Translations under genes and position numbers: made by a program | Shown: positions 1 through 9,279 of the stretch, in pieces | Layout: every line of letters starts with the position of its first letter | Position numbering within the stretch: position 1 is the first letter of the stretch | DNA from: Gemmatimonadota bacterium | Lineage (GTDB): Bacteria > Latescibacterota > UBA2968 > GCA-2709665 | Direction of reading: 5' to 3' | Assembly: GCA_028877215.1 (NCBI GenBank) | Contig: JAPPFJ010000014.1 | Span: forward strand, 1-64,000 | DNA length: 64,000 nt | Notes under the pieces: generated by a model | What the model was told of the DNA's origin: nothing | The model's input: the letters and a program-made list of their open reading frames with translations, nothing else | The model's database searches: none

Positions 1-284
1 CATACCGGGCTAGATTTCATCTAACGTCTACCCTCTTACCTCTACCCGCATTTTTTCTCCCGTCTACCCTCTTCCCTCTCACCAACTTTAGGAAACATCG
101 CCCTCCGGCCCCTCAGAACCGGTAAGAGGTGAGACGTTAGACGGGAGAGATTTCCAGCCTTGTAAGGATTCTTCTCGTGCCGGAGGCAGAAAGGAAAAAC
201 ACACCGGGCAAGGATATCATCTACCGTCTTCCCTCTTACCTCTACCCGCCTTTTTCTACCGTCTTGCGTCTCCCGTCTAACCGC
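1..284 (+). repeat. Purine/pyrimidine inverted-repeat element, two copies (first truncated)
   Basis: Bases 1-90 look like the 3' pyrimidine arm of one copy cut by the window edge. Bases 121-284 hold a second copy: a purine-rich arm (GAGACGTTAGACGGGAGAG), a core with CTCGTGCCGGAGGCAG, then pyrimidine-rich units such as CTACCGTCTTCCCTCTTACC. The two arms are roughly complementary, so the element can form a long hairpin. Related copies lie at 11978-12245, 26689-26843, 30585-30880 and, inverted, 57499-57632. No gene is seen in 1-374 before the UPF0182 start. Confidence 0.75.
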
Positions 285-374
285 CTTTAAATGTTTTTGC
301 TGACAGGAAGCGGTTTTTTTGTTTTCTTGTGGATGAATTCATCATTTCGTCATGTTTTTGAAAAAGGAGCAATC

Positions 375-3149
375 ATGGATCGGCGTCCGAAGGGATGGGT
401 GGTTCTTGGCGTGCTGATTGGCGGATTCTTCGGAATCAGTTTTCTCGTATCGTACTATACGGACTGGCTGTGGTTCAGAAGCCTGGATTTCGATTCGGTC
501 TTTTGGCGTATCATTCGCGCCCGCTTCGGGTCGGGCATGTTATTCGGCGCGATCGCGGCCGTCGTGGTGGGGGTGAACCTGTGGATTGCCGGGAAGACTA
601 CACAGCGGGCGATGCGGGTGGAAGGCGAACCCGGCGGCGTGTTGCAGTCCAGGAAGACGCAGGTCTTCATCGCGGCAGCGCTTGTGTTCGTCCTGGGCAA
701 CATCGGCGCCAGTCAGTGGCCGGTCCTGCTGCGGTATCTGTACGAACAGCCGTTCGGCGCGGCCGATCCGATCTTCGACCGGGAAGTTGGGTTTTATGTG
801 TTCCTGCTTCCGTTCTACGATTTTCTCTCAGGATTTCTGATTGCGGCTCTTGTACTGTCGGCGCTGGTGGTCGTACTGATGTACGTAACGGCGGGTGGTA
901 TCGGAATTCGTGAGGGGCTGGAGGTTGAGGAGCGGCCCATGGCCCATCTATCGGGATTGGGCGGCGTATTTCTCCTCGCGCTGGCATGGAAGTACCGTCT
1001 CAAGATTTATGCCCTGCTGTATTCGCAGGGGCGGTTCTTCGGGGCCGGTTACGTTGACGTCAACGTCCAGATCTGGGCATACTGGGTGATGGTGATCGTC
1101 TTCCTGGCTGCGGCGGTCTTCCTCTTTCTGAATGTCAGATCGCCCAATACCCGGCTTCCGCTCAGGGGTGTCGGTGTGCTGGTTATCGGCACGATCGTGG
1201 TGGGCGCGGTGCCCTCCACGGTGGTCCAGAAGCTTGTGGTGGAGCCGAGCGAACTCCGTCGTGAAGGGCCATATATCAAGTACAACATCGAGGCGACCAA
1301 TCGGGCATACGGGCTGGACCGGATCGTCGAGCAGCCGTTCGAGGCTTCGGAGGACCTGACGCTGGCGGATATTCAGGCAAACCCGCTGACGATGCGAAAC
1401 ATCCGGATCTGGGACGAACGGCCCCTGAAACAGACCTACCAGCAGGTGCAGGAAATCCGGCCCTACTACGTATTTCCGAGCGTGGACGTGGACCGATACA
1501 CGGTGGATGGCGTGTACCGGCAGGTCATGTTGTCCGCCCGGGAGCTGGACACCAACCGCCTGCCGTCTCAGGCCAGGAACTGGGTCAACGAGCGTTTGCA
1601 GTACACCCACGGATACGGGGTGACCATCAGTCCGGTCAACCACGTCACCCCGGAGGGCCTGCCGGCGTTCATGGTCAAGGATATTCCGCCGGTTTCGGAT
1701 CCCGGGCTGGAGGTCGATCGGCCCGAGATCTACTACGGAGAAAGGACCTACGCTTACGTGGTGGTGAAGACCGGGATCGAGGAATTCGACTATCCGAAGG
1801 GCGACGAGAACCAGTATTCGACGTATGAGGGGGCAGGGGGCGTGCCCGCGGGCAGCTTCATCAATCGGCTGGCGTTCGCCATTCGATTCTGGGACGTAAG
1901 CCTCCTGCTGAGCGGTTACATCCTGCCCGAAAGCCGCATCATGTTCCGCCGGCAGATTCGGGAGCGTGTCCAGACGCTGGTTCCCTTCCTCATGTACGAT
2001 ACCGATCCCTATATCGTGGCGTCCGAAGGCAGGCTCTACTGGATACAGGATGCGTACACGATTTCCGATATGTACCCGTATTCCACGCGCTCGGGGCGAA
2101 TGAGGATCAACTATATCAGAAACTCCGTGAAGGTGGTGGTCGACGCCTACAACGGCACGGTGACGTTCTATCAGGTGGATGCGGAAGATCCGCTGATTCG
2201 ATCTTATGGCGAGATGTTCCCGGGGGTGTTCCGGCCGATGTCCGACATGCCGGAGAAACTGAGGGCGCACGTGAGGTATCCGATCGACCTGTTTTACGCG
2301 CAGGCTTCCATGTACCGGAGTTATCACATGGAAGACGTCAACGTCTTCTTCAACCAGGAGGACCTCTGGGAGATCCCGAACGAGATTTACAGCGACCAGC
2401 CTCAGCCGATGCTGCCCTATTATATCATCGTCAAGCTGCCGGGTGAGAGCCAGGAAGAATTCCTGCTGATGGTGCCATTTACGCCCGCGAAGAGAGACAA
2501 TATGATTGCCTGGCTCGCGGCGCGGTCCGACGGTGAAAACTACGGACACCTGCTGGTGTACAAGCTGCCCAAGGACAAGCTCATCTACGGCCCGATGCAG
2601 ATCGAAGCGAGGGTGGACCAGCAGCCGGACATCTCCAGCCAGTTGACACTGTGGGGGCAGCGCGGATCGGAGGTGATCCGCGGGAACCTGCTGGCCATTC
2701 CCGTGGAGAGTTCGTTCATCTACGTGGAACCCATTTATCTGCAGGCGAGGCAGGAGCCCGACCAGCAGGCGTACGGGCAGGAGGAAGGTTTGCCGGGAAG
2801 CCAGCCCCCGCCGAGGCGGCAGCAGGAACGCAGTACGGCGATTCCCGAATTGAAGCAGGTGATCGTCGCGTTCGGCGGGCAGGTGGTGATGCGGAATACG
2901 TTCGAAGAAGCGCTGACGGTCCTGTTCGGGGAGGGGGTTGGCGCCACGCTGGCGGAAGACAGGGAGGAAACGCCGGCGACTCAGATCGCGGTTCAGACAG
3001 GGCGTTCAGCGGCCGAACTGGCGGCAAAGGCGGATGCGCACTACTCGCGCGTGCGAACGGCGCTGCAGCAGTGGGACTGGGAGCAGGCCGGCAAGGAGAT
3101 GAAGGCGCTGGAGGCGACGATCCGGGCACTGAAGGAAGAGTTGAAATAG
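375..3149 (+). CDS. UPF0182 family integral membrane protein
   Basis: A 924-aa protein of the UPF0182 family, large membrane proteins of unknown biochemical role. The N-terminal ~310 residues hold about seven hydrophobic segments (the first starts GWVVLGVLIGG). The rest is a long soluble part with the family's aromatic-rich stretches, e.g. YAYVVVKTG and RLYWIQDAYT. A Gln/Pro-rich linker (QEEGLPGSQPPPRRQQ) precedes a C-terminal helical segment, as is usual in the family. The start at 375 is preferred over the upstream ATG at 291 because AAGGAG lies just before it and the protein then begins in the usual basic-then-TM manner. It stands alone between repeat elements. Confidence 0.9.
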   Translation: MDRRPKGWVVLGVLIGGFFGISFLVSYYTDWLWFRSLDFDSVFWRIIRARFGSGMLFGAIAAVVVGVNLWIAGKTTQRAMRVEGEPGGVLQSRKTQVFIAAALVFVLGNIGASQWPVLLRYLYEQPFGAADPIFDREVGFYVFLLPFYDFLSGFLIAALVLSALVVVLMYVTAGGIGIREGLEVEERPMAHLSGLGGVFLLALAWKYRLKIYALLYSQGRFFGAGYVDVNVQIWAYWVMVIVFLAAAVFLFLNVRSPNTRLPLRGVGVLVIGTIVVGAVPSTVVQKLVVEPSELRREGPYIKYNIEATNRAYGLDRIVEQPFEASEDLTLADIQANPLTMRNIRIWDERPLKQTYQQVQEIRPYYVFPSVDVDRYTVDGVYRQVMLSARELDTNRLPSQARNWVNERLQYTHGYGVTISPVNHVTPEGLPAFMVKDIPPVSDPGLEVDRPEIYYGERTYAYVVVKTGIEEFDYPKGDENQYSTYEGAGGVPAGSFINRLAFAIRFWDVSLLLSGYILPESRIMFRRQIRERVQTLVPFLMYDTDPYIVASEGRLYWIQDAYTISDMYPYSTRSGRMRINYIRNSVKVVVDAYNGTVTFYQVDAEDPLIRSYGEMFPGVFRPMSDMPEKLRAHVRYPIDLFYAQASMYRSYHMEDVNVFFNQEDLWEIPNEIYSDQPQPMLPYYIIVKLPGESQEEFLLMVPFTPAKRDNMIAWLAARSDGENYGHLLVYKLPKDKLIYGPMQIEARVDQQPDISSQLTLWGQRGSEVIRGNLLAIPVESSFIYVEPIYLQARQEPDQQAYGQEEGLPGSQPPPRRQQERSTAIPELKQVIVAFGGQVVMRNTFEEALTVLFGEGVGATLAEDREETPATQIAVQTGRSAAELAAKADAHYSRVRTALQQWDWEQAGKEMKALEATIRALKEELK

Positions 3150-3172
3150 CAACCGGGCGAACCTCGCGACTC

Positions 3173-3370
3173 TTAACCTCAATACGAAAAAAACAGAAAC
3201 GCGGCGACGCGATAAGACCCTCCGAACGGGGCGTTATCGACGTAAAGAAGGACGTTTTTTCCCTTCACGTCCAGTGACTTGGTGTATCCTGTTAATCTGC
3301 CGTATAATCGCCTTTATTTACAAGCATATATTCGAATTAACGTCCCCGAAGACTTACGAATCAAGGTTAA
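3173..3370 (+). repeat. 198-bp MITE-like element, copy 1
   Basis: This segment begins TTAACCTCAATACG and ends CGAATCAAGGTTAA. The ends are imperfect inverted repeats: 13 of the outer 18 positions match. A second copy of exactly the same length is at 14470-14667, with a degenerate copy at 28346-28533 and partial copies at 16643-16705 and 44881-44992. Inside, GGACGT...ACGTCC can form a hairpin. It carries no coding frame. It ends 12 bp before the oxidoreductase start at 3383, so the SD-like AAAGGG of that gene straddles the element edge. Confidence 0.8.
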
Positions 3371-3382
3371 AGGGATCTGCGG

Positions 3383-4357
3383 ATGACGGTGAAGGTCGGT
3401 TTTATCGGCGCGGGGAACATCTCACGCGGGCATCGGCGGCATTTGAAGCGTATGGACGACGTGGCGGTGGTGGCCGTTTGCGATCTGGATCGGGCGAAGG
3501 CGGACGAGGCCGCGGCGGAGTGGAACGCCGGGGTATTCACGGACTACAGGTCCATGTTGAACGAAGTGGAGCTGGATGCGGTATACGTCTGCGTTCCTCC
3601 ATTCGCGCACGAGACGCAGGAGATCCTGGCTGCGGAGAAGGGGATCGCGCTATTTGTCGAGAAGCCGATCTCCCTGCACATGGACACGGCGCGGGAGGCG
3701 GACGCGGCAATTCGGGAACACGGCGTGATTTCCTGCGTGGGCTTCCAGGGTCGGTACCTGGACATTGTCGACAGAACGCGGGACCTGCTTGCGGACCGCC
3801 AGGTCGGGCTGGCGATCGGGTACTGGATGGGGGGGCTTCCGGCCGCATACTGGTGGCGGCGGAAGCAGCTGTCCGGCGGGCAGGCCGTGGAGCAGACGGT
3901 TCACGTGACGGACATGGCCCGGTATCTCTTCGGGGACGTGAAAACCGTATTCGCGGGGGGCCGTACGGGGTTGATGACGGACGTGGAGGACTACGATATC
4001 GAAGACGCGAGCGCGGCTACGCTGATTTTCGAGAACGGCACGCTGGCAACGCTCTTTTCGGCCTGTTTTCTTTCATGCGGCCATCGGGGCGGATTGGACA
4101 TTTACACGAAGGATATGGTCATCGAGTACAAAGAGAGAAAGTCGATTACGGTTGTACAGGGAGACCGGTCCGAGCATTTCGAGGTGGGTAACCCGTACTG
4201 GCAGGAAATGGACGACGCCTTTATCGAGGCGGTGCGCATGGGCGACGGATCGAAGCTGCGATGTCCGTACTCGGACGCAGTGAAGACCCAGCAGGTTGTG
4301 GTGGCGGTGAACCGGTCGCTCGAAACAGGCGAACCCGTATCGATTGCGGACATATAG
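3383..4357 (+). CDS. Gfo/Idh/MocA family oxidoreductase
   Basis: A 324-aa NAD(P)-dependent dehydrogenase of the Gfo/Idh/MocA superfamily, acting in the cytosol on an unknown sugar or cyclitol-like substrate. The N-terminal Rossmann fold shows the dinucleotide motif GFIGAGNISRGH (residues 5-16). The family EKPIS lysine motif follows near residue 94, and the C-terminal alpha/beta domain continues to residue 324. Length is normal. The start has AAAGGG about 9 bp upstream, on the edge of the 198-bp repeat. It converges on the AGCS gene across a bidirectional terminator. The substrate cannot be told from sequence alone. Confidence 0.88.
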   Translation: MTVKVGFIGAGNISRGHRRHLKRMDDVAVVAVCDLDRAKADEAAAEWNAGVFTDYRSMLNEVELDAVYVCVPPFAHETQEILAAEKGIALFVEKPISLHMDTAREADAAIREHGVISCVGFQGRYLDIVDRTRDLLADRQVGLAIGYWMGGLPAAYWWRRKQLSGGQAVEQTVHVTDMARYLFGDVKTVFAGGRTGLMTDVEDYDIEDASAATLIFENGTLATLFSACFLSCGHRGGLDIYTKDMVIEYKERKSITVVQGDRSEHFEVGNPYWQEMDDAFIEAVRMGDGSKLRCPYSDAVKTQQVVVAVNRSLETGEPVSIADI

Positions 4358-4370
4358 AAAAGCTATCTGC

Positions 4371-4597
4371 GACCTCTCTCCCCGGCCCTCTCTCCTAAAG
4401 GAAAGAGGGAGAAAAGCCGGACGTCGCCTTGCCGGTCGTCACCCAAAAACACTCTGATCGATGGGGCAACGCTGTCCCGGCGTCATCGCAAACCTTTGTC
4501 AAAGTCGGGAGTACGTCATCTTCGATTCTTCTCAAGGATAATTCACCGAGGAACCCCGGTTCCCCCTTCCTTCAGGAAGGGGGTCAGGGGGTAGGTC
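4371..4597 (+). repeat. GACCT...AGGTC composite palindromic element, copy 1
   Basis: It starts GACCTCTCTCCCC and ends GGGGGTAGGTC, which are near-inverted termini. It holds two internal palindromes: CCTCTCTCCTAAAGGAAAGAGGGAG near the left and CCCCCTTCCTTCAGGAAGGGGG near the right. The same order of parts recurs at 22190-22368 with a different, shorter middle. It is non-coding and lies just after the oxidoreductase stop. Confidence 0.75.
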
Positions 4598-4605
4598 CCG
4601 CGCAT

Positions 4606-4640
4606 AAAAAGGGGCGCTGCAAAACCGCAGCGCCCCTTTT
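4606..4640. terminator. Bidirectional intrinsic terminator
   Basis: A perfect 10-bp stem (GGGGCGCTGC at 4611-4620 pairing with GCAGCGCCCC at 4627-4636) with a 6-base loop. It is preceded by AAAAA and followed by TTTT, so it can stop transcription in both directions. It lies between the convergent oxidoreductase (plus) and AGCS symporter (minus) genes. Confidence 0.9.
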
Positions 4641-4657
4641 CTGTTGCTTGTACCCGG

Positions 4658-6223
4658 TTACTTGTAAACTTTCATCTGCCCCGACTTCAGCCGGTCCCAG
4701 TAATCGTTGAGCGTGGCCTTGATGTGCGGGCTCAGGATCACACCGCCGATGATGTTCGGGAAGGCCATTCCCAGGATCATCATATCAGTGAAGTTGAGTA
4801 CGTTCGTCAGTGCGGTGACGGCGCCAAGGAAGACGAATACGACGAAGATGACGCGGTACACGAGGATGGTGCTCGTACCGAAAAGATATTCCCACGCCCG
4901 CTCCCCGTAATAGGACCAGGAGATCATGGTGGAATAGGCGAAGAGAACCACCGCGATGGCGAGTACGTGCCGGGCGCCTGGGATGAACGTCTCGAATGCC
5001 GCGGCCGTCATCGCGGCGCCGACCGGCTGCCCCTGCTGGGCCTGGCCGAGGAACTGGGGGTCTGCGTAGACGCCGGTGATGAGGCAAACGAGCCCCGTCA
5101 TCAGGCAGATGACGATGGTGTCGATAAACGGCCCGATCATCGCGACCATGCCCTCGCGGGCGGGTTCGTCGGTTCTTGCGGCCGCGTGCGCGAACGCAGC
5201 GGATCCCAGGCCGGCTTCGTTGGAGAAGGCGGCGCGTCGGATGCCGGTTACCAGCACGCCGATGAAGCCGCCGTACAGCGCCTCGGGCGAAAAGGCCTGG
5301 CCGAAGATGGTGCCCAGCATTTCAGGAATGAGGGTAAAGTTGGTCAGGATGATCAGCAGGCAGGTGGCGACGTACAAGACGCACATGGTGGGCACCACGC
5401 GGGACGTGACGCGTCCGATTCGCCTGATCCCGCCGATGATCACAACGGCGACCATCGCGGCAAGCACGATGCCGACCAGCCAGTTGTAGTCTTTGAAGAC
5501 CGGCGAAACGGTGCCCAGTATTTCCAGCGTCTGATTGGCCTGGAACATATTGCCGCCGCCCAGGCTTCCTCCCACGGTCAGAAAGGCGAACATCACCGCG
5601 AGCGTGCGGCCGAACTCCCCCATGCCCTTTAACTTGAGGCCGTTTTCCAGGTAATACATGGGACCGCCGGAAACCCGGCCGTCGGGGTGTATCTTCCTGT
5701 ACATGACGGCCAGCGTGCAGGAGGCGAGCTTGGAGGACATGCCGAAGACCGCGGTGACGAGCATCCAGAAAATCGCGCCCGGTCCGCCGAGACTTACGGC
5801 GATGGCGACTCCGGCGATGTTTCCGAGCCCCACCGTGGCCGAGAGCGCGCTGGTGAGGGCCTGGAAGTGCGAGATTTCCCCGGGATCGTCCGGGTTGTCG
5901 TAGCGGCCGCGGATGATGTCGATGGAATGGCGGAACCCCTTCAGGGATATCCATCCGAAGAAGAAGGAATAGTAGATGCCGCCCAGAAGAAGCACCACGA
6001 CGATGAGCGGAATCCCGGTGCCGAACGAAGCGAAGAGGACCGCTGCCAGAAGTTCGACCGTGTTTCCGAAGAGCCTGTCCAGGTCGGCCAGGTTGGCCTG
6101 TATCCAGCTGTTTGCCGATTCAGGAGCGACGGTTTCCTGCGCACACGCCATAATGGGAAACACGAGCGCCAGGAAGAGGATCGAACTGACGATGACAACG
6201 GGACGACGATTGACTCTGTGCAT
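4658..6223 (-). CDS. Alanine/glycine:cation symporter, AGCS family
   Basis: A 521-aa sodium-coupled amino-acid permease of the AGCS family in the inner membrane. After an N-terminal hydrophobic signal/TM segment (VVIVSSILFLALVFP), about ten further TM helices follow. The family signatures are visible as SATVGLGNIAGVA near residue 130 and SNEAGLGSAAFAHAA in the C-terminal half. Start 6223 was chosen over the longer frame because AAGGAAGG stands 6-7 bp before that ATG. It follows the PIG-L gene on the same strand by 135 bp and may belong to the same transcript. Alanine or glycine is the usual substrate of the family; here it is inferred. Confidence 0.9.
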   Translation of the reverse strand: MHRVNRRPVVIVSSILFLALVFPIMACAQETVAPESANSWIQANLADLDRLFGNTVELLAAVLFASFGTGIPLIVVVLLLGGIYYSFFFGWISLKGFRHSIDIIRGRYDNPDDPGEISHFQALTSALSATVGLGNIAGVAIAVSLGGPGAIFWMLVTAVFGMSSKLASCTLAVMYRKIHPDGRVSGGPMYYLENGLKLKGMGEFGRTLAVMFAFLTVGGSLGGGNMFQANQTLEILGTVSPVFKDYNWLVGIVLAAMVAVVIIGGIRRIGRVTSRVVPTMCVLYVATCLLIILTNFTLIPEMLGTIFGQAFSPEALYGGFIGVLVTGIRRAAFSNEAGLGSAAFAHAAARTDEPAREGMVAMIGPFIDTIVICLMTGLVCLITGVYADPQFLGQAQQGQPVGAAMTAAAFETFIPGARHVLAIAVVLFAYSTMISWSYYGERAWEYLFGTSTILVYRVIFVVFVFLGAVTALTNVLNFTDMMILGMAFPNIIGGVILSPHIKATLNDYWDRLKSGQMKVYK

Positions 6224-6358
6224 AAAGACCTTCCTTGCCTTCGGGTTGAAGGATGCGCAGGTTGCGTGCGTGAATATGTGGAATCCCGCGCGTACAGGCA
6301 ACAGCAATCCCGCGCGACCGGACCGCTCGAACGACCGCGGCCCTTCAGGCCGATCGGC

Positions 6359-7249
6359 TCATTCGCGCCGCCGTTGAACCTCTTCCTGCTTGTCGCCCTG
6401 CGGGCTTTCGCCGGTGATCCACCGCAGGCGCTCCTCGTGTGAACTCTCGGCGAGCAGGAGGTTCTCCTTCGTGACGGACAGACACCGCGAAATCTCCCGG
6501 TATCCGCGGATGAAGGTCTCGGCGTATCCGGTGCCGGCCTTCCACCCCTGGAATCCCGCGCTGGACTCGATCCGCTTTCTTGCGAACTCCGCCGTGTGCC
6601 CCTGGGATTCGAATACCTCCTCCGCCCTGATCCGGTTCTCCACCTGGTCGGAGATGTCGATACAGACGTCGACCTCGTGGAACCCGTAGTCGATGCCCGT
6701 ATAGTAGACGGCGGCCACCCGGTGGGGTGCGCGGCCCAATTCGGTGTCGGGGATGGACACCTGGTTGAGCGCCTTTTGCACGGCGATTCCGGCCGCGGTA
6801 TGGTCGTTCACCCACGCGTATTGCAATCGGCGGTCGGGAAGGGTGTAGGGCGCGTGGGTCAGGATGATTTGAGGTCGGACGACGTACAGACTCTCGACCA
6901 GCGCCGACACCACGTCTTCCGTGGCTTCGAGGGGATGATCGGAGAACGGCAACACGGTTACGTCCGTGATGCCGAAGACGGCGCATGCCCTCGCGAATTC
7001 CTCTTTCTTTCGTTTCGCGTAATCTTCCTGGGATCCCTGGACGACGTTCCGGTCCCGCTGGTCGGGCGGCTTGCGCAGTTCGTCCGCCAGCTTTTCGTTA
7101 TGGGTGCGCTGTCCTCCGGTTATCGCCACCACGGAGACGCTGTCGCCGCGGTCCACGTGGTGGGCGCACGTGCCTCCCATGTGGCATACGTCGTGCGGAT
7201 GGGCGACCACGACCAGGAGTTGGAGGTTCTCTTCTCCAGTCGGCAGCAT
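6359..7249 (-). CDS. PIG-L family (LmbE-like) deacetylase
   Basis: A 296-aa protein with the PIG-L/LmbE fold, which removes N-acetyl groups from GlcNAc-type substrates using zinc. The N-terminal beta strand LLVVVAHPHDVCH carries the family motif in altered form: the canonical HPDDE reads HPHDV here, so the first Asp (general base in MshB) is His while the metal-ligand His and second Asp stay. The later His motif is present as NDHTAAG. The start at 7249 was chosen because the frame upstream is a shadow of the TPP-enzyme gene. That gene ends 23 bp before it on the same strand, so the two are very likely co-transcribed. Confidence 0.8.
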   Translation of the reverse strand: MLPTGEENLQLLVVVAHPHDVCHMGGTCAHHVDRGDSVSVVAITGGQRTHNEKLADELRKPPDQRDRNVVQGSQEDYAKRKKEEFARACAVFGITDVTVLPFSDHPLEATEDVVSALVESLYVVRPQIILTHAPYTLPDRRLQYAWVNDHTAAGIAVQKALNQVSIPDTELGRAPHRVAAVYYTGIDYGFHEVDVCIDISDQVENRIRAEEVFESQGHTAEFARKRIESSAGFQGWKAGTGYAETFIRGYREISRCLSVTKENLLLAESSHEERLRWITGESPQGDKQEEVQRRRE

Positions 7250-7272
7250 GATGGGTCTGTTCCCTTCCGGAT

Positions 7273-8949
7273 TCAGGCGGATGGAGACCACGCGGGCGGC
7301 GCGATGCCCTCGATGTGGGTCTTGACGTCGATCACGGCCGGTTTTCCCGACGAAATCGCCTGGTCGAGTGCGCTCCCGAACGCGCCCGCCCGATGTACCG
7401 TGATGCCGACGCAATCCATCGACTCCGCCATTTTCGCAAAGTCGCCGTCCGTCATATGCCAGAGTTCGTCGGACCCCGGTTCCGGGCCTCCGTAGACGTC
7501 CTCGTTGAGTTCCTGCTCCTGGTTGAGGGAATGATTGTTGTTGACGACAACGACAACGGGAATGTCGTTCCGAACGGCGGTGTCCAGTTCCGTGACGTGA
7601 TACCAGATGCCCCCGTCGCCGGTAAAACACACAACCGGGCGGTCCGGAGCGGCGCACCGGGCGCCCACGGCCGCGGGAATGCCCCAGCCCAGGGATCCTG
7701 AACATCGGATATAGGATTGACCCGGGTGGATGAGATCGATCATGGTACCGGTCCAGATTCCCGAGTGGCCGGTATCGGAAACGAGGATGGCGTCGGAGGG
7801 CAGATGCCGGGTCAGTTCCCTGCACAGGCGCTCCGGGCGAATGGGCGCCTCCTCCGAATTGACGAGCGGAGCCACGTGCTCCTGCCACTCGGACGTGAGC
7901 TGCCGGACGCGCGACGTCCAGGCGCTGCGCGTGACGGCGCCGGGCGCAGCGTCGATCAGCCTGGACAGCCCGGCCCTCGCGTCGGCCTGAATACCGAGCC
8001 GGATGGGATAGGAGCGTCCGATTTCAGCCGGATTGATGTCCAGTTGAATAACGTGGGTGCCGGCCGGAGGGACGGTCCAATCGTTCGTGACCTGCCCGCC
8101 GGTATGGCTTCCGACAAAGAAGACCAGATCCGCCTCGCAGACGGCGCGGTTGGCGCATTCGCGGGAGTACAATCCGCAGACGCCCACGGCGAGGGGATGG
8201 TCGTAAGGAAAGGATTCCTTGGCGTTCAACGACGTGGCTACGGGGATGGAGAGCTTTTCCGCGAACGCCCGAAGTGCGGCGCCGGCCTCGGAGGCAACGA
8301 TCCCGCCGCCGGCGACAATGACGGGACGTTCCGCGGCGGTCAGCAGGTCCACCGCCTTGCGGACGGACTCCGGATCGGGCTCGGGCCGGAAGGGGGGCAG
8401 TTGGGCGAAGGGTTCCTCGGCGACCACGTCCAGATCGGCTTCAGCGTTCGCGACCACGTCTCCGATGAAACCCGCCATGTCGAGATGAACGGGCCCGGGC
8501 GTTGCCGTGGTGGCTTCCCGGAAGGCCTGCCTCAGGAAATAGGGAAGTTGTTCGGGACGGTCCACCAGAACGTTGTACTTGGTGACCGCGTCGAACGGCG
8601 CCACGTGGTCCACTTCCTGATAGGCGTGCCGGTGCCTGTTGATCTGTGTCTGGCGGCCGGTGATTGCGATAACAGGGGAACACGCGAGGTACGCGTCCTG
8701 AAGCCCGGCGGCGAGGTTTGCCGCGCCCACGGATTGCGCCATGCAGATGCCGGCGCCACGCCGGACGCGCGAATACGCGTCGGCCATATAGGCTGCGCTC
8801 TTCTCGCCGTGGGTCATGATACGCCGGATTCCCAGCCGTTCCATTTCCATCAGGGCCCGGGGCGCGATGACCGGCATGAAAAACACATGCGTGATGCCGT
8901 ATCCGTGGACCGTCTCGGCGATGAACCGGCCGCCGGTCAGGCGTGGCAT
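7273..8949 (-). CDS. Thiamine pyrophosphate-dependent enzyme, acetolactate synthase-like
   Basis: A 558-aa enzyme of the ThDP-dependent decarboxylase/acetolactate synthase large-subunit group. The N-terminal PYR domain holds the catalytic Glu in MTHGEKSAAYMADAY (about residue 47). The central domain follows, then the PP domain with GDGGIWYHVTEL...VVVVNNN, the GDG-NN Mg/ThDP-binding motif. Length is normal. GGAGAGG before the ATG at 8949 supports the start. The substrate is unknown; no small regulatory subunit is adjacent, so branched-chain synthesis is unlikely. It leads a probable TPP enzyme - PIG-L - AGCS transcript. Confidence 0.85.
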   Translation of the reverse strand: MPRLTGGRFIAETVHGYGITHVFFMPVIAPRALMEMERLGIRRIMTHGEKSAAYMADAYSRVRRGAGICMAQSVGAANLAAGLQDAYLACSPVIAITGRQTQINRHRHAYQEVDHVAPFDAVTKYNVLVDRPEQLPYFLRQAFREATTATPGPVHLDMAGFIGDVVANAEADLDVVAEEPFAQLPPFRPEPDPESVRKAVDLLTAAERPVIVAGGGIVASEAGAALRAFAEKLSIPVATSLNAKESFPYDHPLAVGVCGLYSRECANRAVCEADLVFFVGSHTGGQVTNDWTVPPAGTHVIQLDINPAEIGRSYPIRLGIQADARAGLSRLIDAAPGAVTRSAWTSRVRQLTSEWQEHVAPLVNSEEAPIRPERLCRELTRHLPSDAILVSDTGHSGIWTGTMIDLIHPGQSYIRCSGSLGWGIPAAVGARCAAPDRPVVCFTGDGGIWYHVTELDTAVRNDIPVVVVVNNNHSLNQEQELNEDVYGGPEPGSDELWHMTDGDFAKMAESMDCVGITVHRAGAFGSALDQAISSGKPAVIDVKTHIEGIAPPAWSPSA

Positions 8950-9279
8950 AAATCCTCTCCTCTACCAGTGAAGGCGCTTCGACAGGTTTAGTACCCGGCG
9001 CGTCAGCCCGGACGCCCGCCGAAGGGTTTCCGAATGGGAATCTAAGCCGCGCCGGTTGAATTTGAAAGTGAAAACCGGACGGCCCGGACTGATGGGAATG
9101 CGTGATTACCGCCCATCTGCCTCGTTTTTTTCGTGTCCGGCGGGGGCCTCCGTCTCCTTTTTCCGGCGCTCAACCGGGCGTTTCCGCTTGACTTTTTACC
9201 GTGCGTGGGAGATTATGCAGGCTGTTGCGTCCGCGCGAAGACCGCTGGGATTCCCAATGCAGCTTCTCACGAGGTCGGT
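8950..9279. other. Divergent intergenic region, no feature recognised
   Basis: This separates the minus-strand TPP enzyme from the plus-strand TauE/SafE gene and must contain both promoters. A long reading frame runs through part of it from 9133, but it is only an upstream extension of the permease frame and does not resemble the family. I saw no repeat, terminator or operator I could support. Confidence 0.5.

Noticed and set aside
948..2549. Long open frame (533 aa) on the minus strand inside the UPF0182 gene
   Set aside because: It is antisense to a well-supported family gene, is rich in His/Arg/Val as expected for GC-rich shadow frames, and has no recognisable domain.
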